Assembly (NCBI GenBank): GCA_002315825.1
Contig: DCIC01000124.1
Span: forward strand, 16,669 to 24,419
Length of the DNA: 7,751 nucleotides
DNA from: Bacteroidales bacterium UBA1736
GTDB taxonomy: Bacteria > Bacteroidota > Bacteroidia > Bacteroidales > UBA932
Direction: 5' to 3'
Position 1 is the first letter of the stretch; every line of letters begins with the position of its first letter. This document shows positions 1 through 5,907 of the stretch, one piece after another. The notes under the pieces were generated by a model that saw only the letters and a list, made by a program, of their open reading frames with translations, did no database searches and was not told where the DNA came from. The translations under genes and the position numbers were made by a program.

Positions 1-438
1 GACGGTCCTTCAAAGAAGGATTGGAGAGGCGGTCGCGGTATCCTCGAGAACATCATCCCTTCTTCAACAGGTGCAGCTAAGGCAGTAGGTAAGGTTCTTC
101 CCGTTCTCAACGGCAAGCTTACAGGTATGAGCCTTCGCGTTCCCACATCTGACGTTTCTTTCGTTGACCTCACAGCAGAGCTCGCAAAGCCTTGTACATA
201 CGAGGAGATTTGCGCCGCTATGAAGGAGGCTTCTGAGGGTTCACTCAAGGGTATTCTCGGTTACACAGAGGACGCAGTCGTTTCTACAGACTTCCGCAAT
301 GACAGCCGTACTTCAATCTTCGACGTTAAGGCTGGTATCCAGCTCGATCCTACATTCGTAAAGGTTTGCGCTTGGTATGACAACGAGTGGGGTTATTCAA
401 ACAAAGTATGTGAAATGGCAAAGGTCATCTCCAAGTAA
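1..438 (+). CDS. gap: Glyceraldehyde-3-phosphate dehydrogenase, C-terminal 145 residues (5' end outside window)
   Basis: This is the tail of the glycolytic enzyme that oxidises glyceraldehyde 3-phosphate to 1,3-bisphosphoglycerate with NAD and phosphate in the cytoplasm. The reading frame is open from base 1, so the gene is cut by the window edge. About 190 residues are missing, including the Rossmann domain and the catalytic cysteine. What remains is the catalytic domain: the SSTGAAKAV phosphate-site loop (fragment residues 21-29), LRVPT with the substrate-binding arginine (45-49), the block from GYTEDAVVS to SIFD, and the near C-terminal WYDNEWGYSNK, whose Asn contacts the nicotinamide. Arginine codons are mainly CGC/CGT, whereas the downstream genes use AGA/AGG freely, as expected of a highly expressed gene. 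A strong terminator follows 15 bp after the stop, so it probably ends its own transcript. The family assignment is certain. Confidence 0.97.
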   Translation, partial: DGPSKKDWRGGRGILENIIPSSTGAAKAVGKVLPVLNGKLTGMSLRVPTSDVSFVDLTAELAKPCTYEEICAAMKEASEGSLKGILGYTEDAVVSTDFRNDSRTSIFDVKAGIQLDPTFVKVCAWYDNEWGYSNKVCEMAKVISK

Positions 439-453
439 TTTGAATTGATTATG

Positions 454-500
454 AAAGAGAGTGACTTTAAAGAGATTTGAAGTCACTCTCTTTATTTTTA
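454..500 (+). terminator. Intrinsic terminator of gap
   Basis: A perfect 14-bp inverted repeat, AAAGAGAGTGACTT (454-467) and AAGTCACTCTCTTT (480-493), encloses a 12-nt loop. It is followed by a T-rich run (TTTATTTTT, 491-499). It lies 15 bp after the gap stop codon and 20 bp before the next start. There is no T-run on the opposite strand, so it should act in the forward direction only. Confidence 0.9.
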
Positions 501-519
501 CTTAAATAAACGGCAGACA

Positions 520-1707
520 ATGAAAAAGACATTGACCATTATCCTCGCCCTGACCGCAGGATTCATAGCCTCCGCTCAGGCACCCAAGATCGAATGGCCG
601 GACTACAAGTTCGAGACTGTACTGGCCAACCCTATCACCTCTGTCAAGAATCAGGCATCAAGCGGTACCTGCTGGTGCTTTTCCGGCATAGGATTCATCG
701 AGTCCGAAATTATCCGTATCAACAACATCAAGGATGAGGCTAAATACCCTGACCTTTCAGAGTTCTTCGTTGTATCTCATTCCTACTCAGACAGAGCGGA
801 CAAATACGTACGCCTCGACGGCAAGCTGGGATTCAGCGCCGGAAGCGAATGCGATGACGTTCTCCACGTTGTCAAAGACTACGGTATCGTTCCTCAGGCT
901 GAGATGACAGGTATGAACTATGGCACAGAACTCCCCCGCCAGGCGGAGCTTGACGCCGTCCTCCTGTCTTATGTCAGTACAATTATCAAAAATCCCAACA
1001 GGACCCTTTCCACAGCTTGGAAGAGAGGTTTTGACGCTGTTCTCAGAGAGTATTTCGGAGCATATCCCGAGACTTTCACAGTAGATGGCAAGACATACAC
1101 TCCCCAGTCATACAGAGACGCACTCAAATTCAACCCTGATGACTATGTGACACTCACATCTTTCACACATCACCCCTTCTACACCAAGTTTGCGATTGAG
1201 ATCTGCGACAACTGGAGATGGGATGAAGCTTGGAACGTTACTATCGATGAGTTTATCGAGGCTCTCGATTATGCCCTCGAGCACGGCTACACAGCAGCCT
1301 GGGGTTCTGACGTAAGCGAGCCAGGCTTTACAAGAGACGGTTATGCAATCCTCGTTGACACTCAGGCAGCAGCAAAGGCCGGTTCAGACCAGGAGCATTG
1401 GGTTGGAAAGGACAACGAGCAGAAAGCTATCTCAGCTCCCAAGGAGAAAGAGGTAAGTCAGGAGACACGCCAGCTTCTGTTTGACAACAAGACCACAACT
1501 GACGACCACGGAATGCAGATCTTCGGTATTGCAAAGGATCAGTGGGGAAACAAATACTATATGGTTAAGAACTCCTGGGGCATCACTGGAAAGTTCGATG
1601 GAATATGGTATGCCACAGAAGCTTTCGTTAGAAATCAGTCAATGGATATTATGCTTCATAAGTCAGCTCTCACTAAAGAATTGGCAAAGAAGCTTGGTAT
1701 CAAGTAA
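520..1707 (+). CDS. Exported C1 family cysteine peptidase (bleomycin hydrolase / aminopeptidase C type)
   Basis: A papain-fold cysteine peptidase of 395 residues. Residues 1-20 (MKK, a hydrophobic core, then ASAQ) form a typical signal peptide with probable signal peptidase I cleavage near SAQ/AP, so the enzyme acts in the periplasm or outside the cell. The active site is complete: oxyanion Gln45 and nucleophile Cys51 in NQASSGTCWCF (papain spacing of six), His330 in DDHGMQIFG, and Asn351 in VKNSWG. The long insert between Cys and His, with the LSEFFVVSHSY block (79-89) and a YGIVP segment (121-125), is typical of the C1B bleomycin-hydrolase branch rather than of plain papain. Cytosolic members run to about 450 residues, so this one is a little short. 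The extra cysteine at 53, beside the nucleophile, is notable. The start is fixed by the signal peptide. The physiological substrate is unknown, with peptide scavenging a guess. Confidence 0.9.
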   Translation: MKKTLTIILALTAGFIASAQAPKIEWPDYKFETVLANPITSVKNQASSGTCWCFSGIGFIESEIIRINNIKDEAKYPDLSEFFVVSHSYSDRADKYVRLDGKLGFSAGSECDDVLHVVKDYGIVPQAEMTGMNYGTELPRQAELDAVLLSYVSTIIKNPNRTLSTAWKRGFDAVLREYFGAYPETFTVDGKTYTPQSYRDALKFNPDDYVTLTSFTHHPFYTKFAIEICDNWRWDEAWNVTIDEFIEALDYALEHGYTAAWGSDVSEPGFTRDGYAILVDTQAAAKAGSDQEHWVGKDNEQKAISAPKEKEVSQETRQLLFDNKTTTDDHGMQIFGIAKDQWGNKYYMVKNSWGITGKFDGIWYATEAFVRNQSMDIMLHKSALTKELAKKLGIK

Positions 1708-2430
1708 ATGATGAATATTCGAAATTATATACCCAATACTGTCACCTCTATGAACCTGCTCTGCGGAATCATAGGGGTGGCTTTTGCTTTCAAGGGAAGA
1801 ATTGGCATTGCTTTTCCGCTGATGCTCGCCGGGGCAGTATTCGATTTCTGCGACGGCCTTGCAGCGAGAGCTCTGCACGCATATTCTGATATGGGCAAGG
1901 AATTGGACTCTCTTGCCGATATGGTCACATTCGGAGTTCTTCCTTCGGTAATGATGTACAACCTGATGAGGACCTGCACCTACTCTGACACTGTGTGGTG
2001 TTATATTCCCCTAGTCATTGCCGTATTTTCAGGACTCAGGCTGGCAAAATTCAATGTCGATGAGAGGCAGAGTGAGAATTTCATAGGTCTGGCCACTCCG
2101 GCCTGTGCAATGATATGCGGTTCGCTTTGTTATTTTATCGCAAACGAGCCCGACTCATTCCTGTCATCGTGGGCCAGCGGATACCTTTTCATCCCGCTCG
2201 TTTCGCTGTGTCTGAGCCTGCTTCTGGTATGTGAGATACCTATGTTTTCAATGAAGTTCAAAAAAGGTCAGGAGAAGTCCCTCATAAGGAAAAGAGTATA
2301 TTTCGCCGTAAATATTCTTCTTATCATCGCCATTGTTCTGATTCTGGGGCTGAACTGGTCGCTGGTCATCCTTCTCTCTTTCACCCTTTATATTCTGATG
2401 AATGTCACCTATAAAATCTTCTCACTCTGA
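1708..2430 (+). CDS. pssA: CDP-diacylglycerol--serine O-phosphatidyltransferase
   Basis: A membrane enzyme that makes phosphatidylserine from CDP-diacylglycerol and L-serine, the committed step to phosphatidylethanolamine. The CDP-alcohol phosphotransferase motif DGxxARx8Gx3Dx3D is complete: Asp49, Gly50, Ala53, Arg54, Gly63, Asp67 and Asp71, preceded by Asp46. These acidic residues bind the catalytic metal. The N-terminal NYIPNTVTSMNLLCG is characteristic of PssA. Hydrophobic segments lie roughly at 12-28, 33-48, 75-90, 97-113, 128-145, 157-177 and 198-233, and 240 residues is normal for the family. The ATG follows the peptidase TAA directly, with no spacer. A second ATG at 1711 gives MNIRNYIP and may be the real start. 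The partner decarboxylase gene psd is not in the window. Confidence 0.95.
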   Translation: MMNIRNYIPNTVTSMNLLCGIIGVAFAFKGRIGIAFPLMLAGAVFDFCDGLAARALHAYSDMGKELDSLADMVTFGVLPSVMMYNLMRTCTYSDTVWCYIPLVIAVFSGLRLAKFNVDERQSENFIGLATPACAMICGSLCYFIANEPDSFLSSWASGYLFIPLVSLCLSLLLVCEIPMFSMKFKKGQEKSLIRKRVYFAVNILLIIAIVLILGLNWSLVILLSFTLYILMNVTYKIFSL

Positions 2431-3028
2431 CATTCTCTACATTCACGGTATGGGAGGAGGAGAGGATAGCCGTATCCCCTCCATATTGTCCGAACAATTC
2501 AACATCACCGTCAGGACCTATAGCTTCGATCCGGAAGAAGCCAGGAAGCAGATTGACTCCTGGATAAAGGAGTTGTCCCCCGCCCTGCTGATAGGAGAAT
2601 CTCTTGGAGCCACCCACGCATTGTATTTTGCAGGAAAATACAATCTCCCCTGTATCCTGGTGTCCCCCGCCATCAACGCACCCCGATATTTCGTTGTTCT
2701 CAGTTTATTGTGTTTCATCCCAGGAGTCGGCAAATACTTCTGTTACAAGCATAAATCAAGAACAGAGAGAAGGCAGAAGATAGAGGCCGACTACAAGATC
2801 CTGAAAAAGTGGGGCATCTACAAGGATTATCCTTACGACAAGGACAGAATCCCCTTCCTCAAAGCATTTTTCGGCAAAAGAGACCACTACCGCAAAAGCG
2901 GCATAGTCAGCATTCACAAATTCAGATCACTTTTTGGTGACTTCTTCCAAATGTATGATGGAAGTCATTATATGGAAGAGGAGTATCTTCACTCTCTTCT
3001 CGACCCCGCCATAAGGTCTATCCTTTGA
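2402..3028 (+). CDS. Small alpha/beta hydrolase, YqiA/RBBP9-like
   Basis: A 208-residue protein with a compact alpha/beta-hydrolase layout. The first strand and oxyanion turn are ILYIHGMGGGE (11-21). The nucleophile elbow is GESLGA with Ser67, followed by a strand ending in SPA (88-90). Likely acid and base are Asp161 in FFGKRDHY and His189 in DGSHYM, so the triad looks intact. There is no signal peptide. A hydrophobic stretch at about 95-115 followed by a basic segment (KHKSRTERRQK, 116-126) replaces a normal lid and could let the protein sit on a membrane. The start lies 29 bp inside pssA, and no later Met would keep the HGMGG strand, so translation is probably coupled to pssA. An esterase, lipase or thioesterase acting near phospholipid metabolism is a reasonable inference. 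The substrate cannot be read from the sequence. Confidence 0.8.
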   Translation: MSPIKSSHSDILYIHGMGGGEDSRIPSILSEQFNITVRTYSFDPEEARKQIDSWIKELSPALLIGESLGATHALYFAGKYNLPCILVSPAINAPRYFVVLSLLCFIPGVGKYFCYKHKSRTERRQKIEADYKILKKWGIYKDYPYDKDRIPFLKAFFGKRDHYRKSGIVSIHKFRSLFGDFFQMYDGSHYMEEEYLHSLLDPAIRSIL

Positions 3029-4220
3029 TGGCTCTGTAGGCCTTCAGGCCTTCCTCAAGAATACGCATAGCCTTTTTCAACTCGCTTACTTCAAGCACAT
3101 AAGCGATGCGCACCTGATTTCTACACTTCCCGTGGTCACAGTAGAAGGATGCAGCCGGCGTAACCATAACGGTCTCATTGTCAAGTCGGAAATCCGAGAG
3201 CATCCAACGAGCAAAATCGTCAGCATCATCCACAGGCAATTCGGCCAGGGTATAGAAGGCTCCCATAGGCATAGGAGAATACACTCCGTCAATCTTGTTC
3301 AGGGCATCGATAACAAAGTCCCTCCGAGCCATATACTCGCCTCTTACTGCCGCAAAGTACTCAGCCGTGGCATCAAGAGCCCCCATAGCGGCCACTTGAC
3401 CCAGCACTGGAGGACAAAGACGGGCCTGGGCGTATTTGGTTATTGCTTCGAGCACGCTGGCATTGTGTGATACTATGCAACCGATTCTGGCTCCGCACAG
3501 ATTATATCTTTTGGATACCGAATCGATGAGGATGGTATGCTGTTCCATACCGGGAAGGGTCATTACTGAACAATAGGGCTCGTCAGAATAGCAGAACTCC
3601 CTGTATGCTTCATCAGAGATGATGAACAAATCGTGCTTACGGCAGAATTCGCCTATCCTGCGTATCTCTTGGGCAGTATAAAGGGTACCGGTAGGATTGC
3701 CGGGATTGCAAAGTATGACGGCCTTGGTCTTTGGAGTGACAAGTTTTTCAAACTCCTCGATCGGGGGCACACTGAAGCCCTCTCTGATATCGGAATGGAC
3801 TCCAAGAAGATTGATCCCGTTTCGGAAGGCAAAAGAGTAATAGTTTGTGTAATAAGGCTCGATAACGATAACGTCATCTCCAGGATCACAAACTACTTGA
3901 AGGACAAGATCCACGCCCTCGCTTCCTGCCACAGAGACCAATATCTCCTCTTCGTTGACATCGATCCCCAGTTTGCTGTAGTACTTCTGTACCAGGGCGC
4001 GACGGAAATTGACATCTCCTGCGGAATTGGAATACGGCAAATAGTCGAATTCGAAATTGTGTACCGCATCAATGGCGCTGACGGGAGACTTGATATCGGG
4101 AGAACCGATGTTGAGATGATATACCTTCACACCCGCCGCCTTCGCCGCATCTGCATAAGGAGTGAGTTTACGGATAGCGGAAGCGGGAATTTGTTTGGCT
4201 TTAGAAGATATATCTGGCAT
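3018..4220 (-). CDS. Fold-type I pyridoxal-phosphate aminotransferase (class I/II, AspC-like)
   Basis: A cytoplasmic transaminase of 400 residues, the usual length. All PLP-site residues are visible: Asn175 in NPGNPTG (172-178), Asp203 and Tyr206 in SDEAYREF, Schiff-base Lys237 in SVSKRYN (234-240) and the phosphate-binding Arg245 in GARIG. The substrate-carboxylate Arg371 lies in NQVRIAYV. The N-terminal LNIGSPDI and YSNSAGDVNFRRAL are typical of the aspartate-aminotransferase I-gamma group. The amino-acid substrate is not determined, with aspartate, alanine or aromatic amino acids all possible. The gene is transcribed alone from the shared 4221-4274 region, where a perfect -7 box sits 18 nt before its ATG. 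Its stop codon lies inside the end of the hydrolase gene on the other strand, an 11-bp tail-to-tail overlap. Confidence 0.93.
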   Translation of the reverse strand: MPDISSKAKQIPASAIRKLTPYADAAKAAGVKVYHLNIGSPDIKSPVSAIDAVHNFEFDYLPYSNSAGDVNFRRALVQKYYSKLGIDVNEEEILVSVAGSEGVDLVLQVVCDPGDDVIVIEPYYTNYYSFAFRNGINLLGVHSDIREGFSVPPIEEFEKLVTPKTKAVILCNPGNPTGTLYTAQEIRRIGEFCRKHDLFIISDEAYREFCYSDEPYCSVMTLPGMEQHTILIDSVSKRYNLCGARIGCIVSHNASVLEAITKYAQARLCPPVLGQVAAMGALDATAEYFAAVRGEYMARRDFVIDALNKIDGVYSPMPMGAFYTLAELPVDDADDFARWMLSDFRLDNETVMVTPAASFYCDHGKCRNQVRIAYVLEVSELKKAMRILEEGLKAYRAIKG

Positions 4221-4238
4221 AGTTCAGTAATTTGACCA

Positions 4239-4246
4239 CAAAGATA
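4239..4246 (-). promoter_or_regulatory. Predicted -7 box for the aminotransferase gene
   Basis: Read on the minus strand this is TATCTTTG, a full match to the Bacteroidetes sigma-factor -7 consensus TAnnTTTG. It lies 18 nt upstream of the aminotransferase ATG, which gives a short leader of about a dozen bases. I see no clear TTTG -33 element at the expected distance, so activity may depend on the -7 box alone or on an activator. Confidence 0.6.
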
Positions 4247-4258
4247 AGTTTTATTTCT

Positions 4259-4266
4259 TACCTTTG
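4259..4266 (+). promoter_or_regulatory. Predicted -7 box for the lipoprotein-exonuclease-rlmI operon
   Basis: TACCTTTG is a full match to the Bacteroidetes consensus TAnnTTTG. A possible -33 TTTG is at 4231-4234, but the 24-bp spacer is a few bases longer than the usual 19-21. Transcription would begin near 4271-4273, only a few bases before the ATG at 4275 and about 18 before the in-frame ATG at 4290. This makes the later start attractive. Confidence 0.65.
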
Positions 4267-4274
4267 CATATATT

Positions 4275-5258
4275 ATGAAGTCTTTAGGAATGAAATCCAT
4301 ACTTTGGATCCCGCTTATACTTCTGGCCATACCTTTGTGCCTTGGATGCTCGGATAAGGAGCCTGTCGAAAATATCCTGACTCCCTATTCGGAAGACATA
4401 GTATCCGGAACAGACACTAAGGCTGCAAGTCTATTGTCAGCATTTGATCCAAGCAGCAGCAAAGGCCGCATCGCTATCCTTGACTCCCCTCAAAGAGCTG
4501 CCAGGGCTATGGATTATTTCTTAAATTATGACAGTTTCGACAATGTTGACGCATCGAGGACGTCCGACCTTCTCCCCGATTTCTCCGGAGAGACCATCGT
4601 TGCCCTCAACGACAGTCACTTTGAGCAGACCCTAAGCGAGAGTGACTCTACTGCTCTCAAAGAATACGCAGTCCGTTCCCTTGTCAACGCACTTGACACC
4701 GCAGTGGCCGCCAAGGCCTTTGTCATTACTTCAAGCAAGCTGTCACTGTCTTCAGAAAGAGAGATCCGCGATGTATTGAGCCGCTCAGCTGCCGACATTC
4801 CTGTCATTTTACCCATACGGATTGCAGCCGAAAAGATCCACAAGACCTTCGGGGTAAGTTCAAGAGTTCTGATTATCACAGATGATGACCCCCAGATTGC
4901 CGGCAATTACTACGCTTCAATATTCAACGATCCGTTTGTCGAAAGAATCGAGCGCGAGTCGGATATCAGCAGGTGCGTTTCTGAGTATTTTATGAAAGAC
5001 GGGCAGGGGCTTCTTGCGGCCATCATAGTGGATGATTTTGCCATAGACCCCACCAAGATACAGTCCACCATCGAAAAAATGCTGACAGTGGAAATATATA
5101 AGGGTATATCCATAGGAAGGGTGCTTGAAAAGAACTACGCAATCGTTGACTGCAGAGACATAGCTGCTCAGGCTCTTTTCCACGAATTCAGAAATAGGAA
5201 TATCTTCACCCACACAATCGCATATCCAATAGGTTTGAGCGCGGATGTACAGAATTAG
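4275..5258 (+). CDS. Lipoprotein with a glutamate/aspartate racemase-like layout lacking the catalytic cysteines
   Basis: No family could be named with certainty. Residues 6-24 form a lipoprotein signal peptide ending at Cys25 (LCLGC). The following SDKEP is acidic, like the Bacteroidetes surface-export signal. The mature part alternates beta strands and helices in two halves. The order recalls MurI-type racemases: IAILDS (67-71, as in the racemase VFDSG), GETIVAL (105-111), KAFVITSS (147-154) where racemases have VACNT, DIPVILP (174-180) followed by a helix, and SRVLIITDDDPQIAGNYY (196-213). Then come AAIIVDDFAIDP (248-259), where racemases have GCTHYP, and YAIVDCRDIAAQA (288-300), where they have IDS. 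Both catalytic cysteines would be replaced, by Thr152 and Asp254. Catalysis of that type is therefore unlikely, and binding is more plausible. A periplasmic-binding-protein-like fold is the alternative. An in-frame ATG at 4290 may be the true start. It overlaps the next gene by 14 bp. Confidence 0.7.
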   Translation: MKSLGMKSILWIPLILLAIPLCLGCSDKEPVENILTPYSEDIVSGTDTKAASLLSAFDPSSSKGRIAILDSPQRAARAMDYFLNYDSFDNVDASRTSDLLPDFSGETIVALNDSHFEQTLSESDSTALKEYAVRSLVNALDTAVAAKAFVITSSKLSLSSEREIRDVLSRSAADIPVILPIRIAAEKIHKTFGVSSRVLIITDDDPQIAGNYYASIFNDPFVERIERESDISRCVSEYFMKDGQGLLAAIIVDDFAIDPTKIQSTIEKMLTVEIYKGISIGRVLEKNYAIVDCRDIAAQALFHEFRNRNIFTHTIAYPIGLSADVQN

Positions 5259-5907
5259 TATACCAAAAGAAGAGATCGAGGAGATGCAACTGGGATCTTT
5301 CCCGGGAGAAATCATTGTCATCGACCACCTCGGAAGAGATTTCAGAAGAGCGATTGACTATCTCAAGAAGCAGAAGATTATCGGATTCGACACCGAATCC
5401 CGCCCCTGCTTCTCTGCAAACCAGCCGCATTACGGGGTTTCCCTGCTGCAATTGTCCGGACAGGATAAGGCTTATCTATTCCGTATCAAGAAATTAGGCA
5501 TACCCAAAAGGCTTTGTAAAATACTCGCCAATCCTGACATTCTGAAGATCGGAGCCGCAGTGTCCGATGACGTCCGGGGCCTAAAACGCAATACGGGATT
5601 TGAGGCCAAAGCTTTTGTTGATCTTCAGAAACTGGTATGGGAGTACGGAATCAAGGATAAGAGTGTCAAGAAAATGGCCGCCATTATCCTTGGAGTCAAG
5701 ATTTCCAAGACCCAGCAATTGTCCAACTGGGAAGCCGAGACCCTGTCAGAAGCACAGAAAATGTATGCAGCCACTGATGCCTGGGTGTGCAGGGAGATGT
5801 ATATAAAACTACTTAGATCAGAAAAGCATCCGCTTACCCCTGAGCAGATGAGCTGTATCCAGCCAAATCAGCAAAAAGATGTACAAAGTAATCCTGAAAA
5901 AGCGTAG
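5245..5907 (+). CDS. 3'-5' exonuclease of the DnaQ-like superfamily (WRN / RNase D type)
   Basis: A metal-dependent 3'-5' exonuclease of 220 residues that removes nucleotides from nucleic-acid ends. The three exonuclease motifs are present. Motif I is GFDTESRP with Asp49 and Glu51. Motif II is KIGAAVSDDVRGL with Asp109 as the likely ligand. Motif III is YAATDAWVCREMY with Tyr174 and Asp178. The preceding LSNWEAETLSEAQ (159-171) is the helix typical of WRN-like members. There is no HRDC domain, so it is a bare exonuclease domain with a short polar tail (about 195-220). The start overlaps the lipoprotein gene by 14 bp. A later Met at residue 14 would also keep the domain. The 3' end overlaps the methyltransferase by 29 bp. 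Pairing with an rRNA methyltransferase suggests RNA maturation, but DNA as substrate cannot be excluded. Confidence 0.92.
   Translation: MYRISIPKEEIEEMQLGSFPGEIIVIDHLGRDFRRAIDYLKKQKIIGFDTESRPCFSANQPHYGVSLLQLSGQDKAYLFRIKKLGIPKRLCKILANPDILKIGAAVSDDVRGLKRNTGFEAKAFVDLQKLVWEYGIKDKSVKKMAAIILGVKISKTQQLSNWEAETLSEAQKMYAATDAWVCREMYIKLLRSEKHPLTPEQMSCIQPNQQKDVQSNPEKA

Larger units (their letters stand above)
4239..4266. repeat. Inverted repeat joining the two divergent -7 boxes
   Basis: CAAAGATAAG (4239-4248) and CTTACCTTTG (4257-4266) pair at 9 of 10 positions across an 8-bp AT-only spacer (TTTTATTT). Each arm contains the -7 box of one of the two divergent genes. The symmetry may be just the consequence of two facing promoters, or it may be an operator for a dimeric regulator. 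Confidence 0.6.

Noticed and set aside
476..500. A possible promoter for the peptidase gene (TTTG at 476-479 and TATTTTTA at 493-500)
   Set aside because: The -7 box misses the final G and the spacer is only 13 bp instead of about 19-21. The T-run is better explained as the tail of the gap terminator. How the peptidase is transcribed remains open.
3037..3052. GGCCTTCAGGCCTTC near the aminotransferase 3' end, as a terminator hairpin
   Set aside because: The stem is only 4-5 bp, no T-run follows on either strand, and it lies in codons for a conserved C-terminal helix.
3633..4235. A 200-codon open frame on the plus strand opposite the aminotransferase
   Set aside because: It is fully antisense to a gene with every PLP-site residue intact, shows no domain or motif, and has no promoter or start signal of its own.
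4917..5321. A 134-codon minus-strand open frame opposite the lipoprotein and exonuclease genes
   Set aside because: It is a shadow of the forward genes, which carry a signal peptide and exonuclease motifs. The reverse product has no features.
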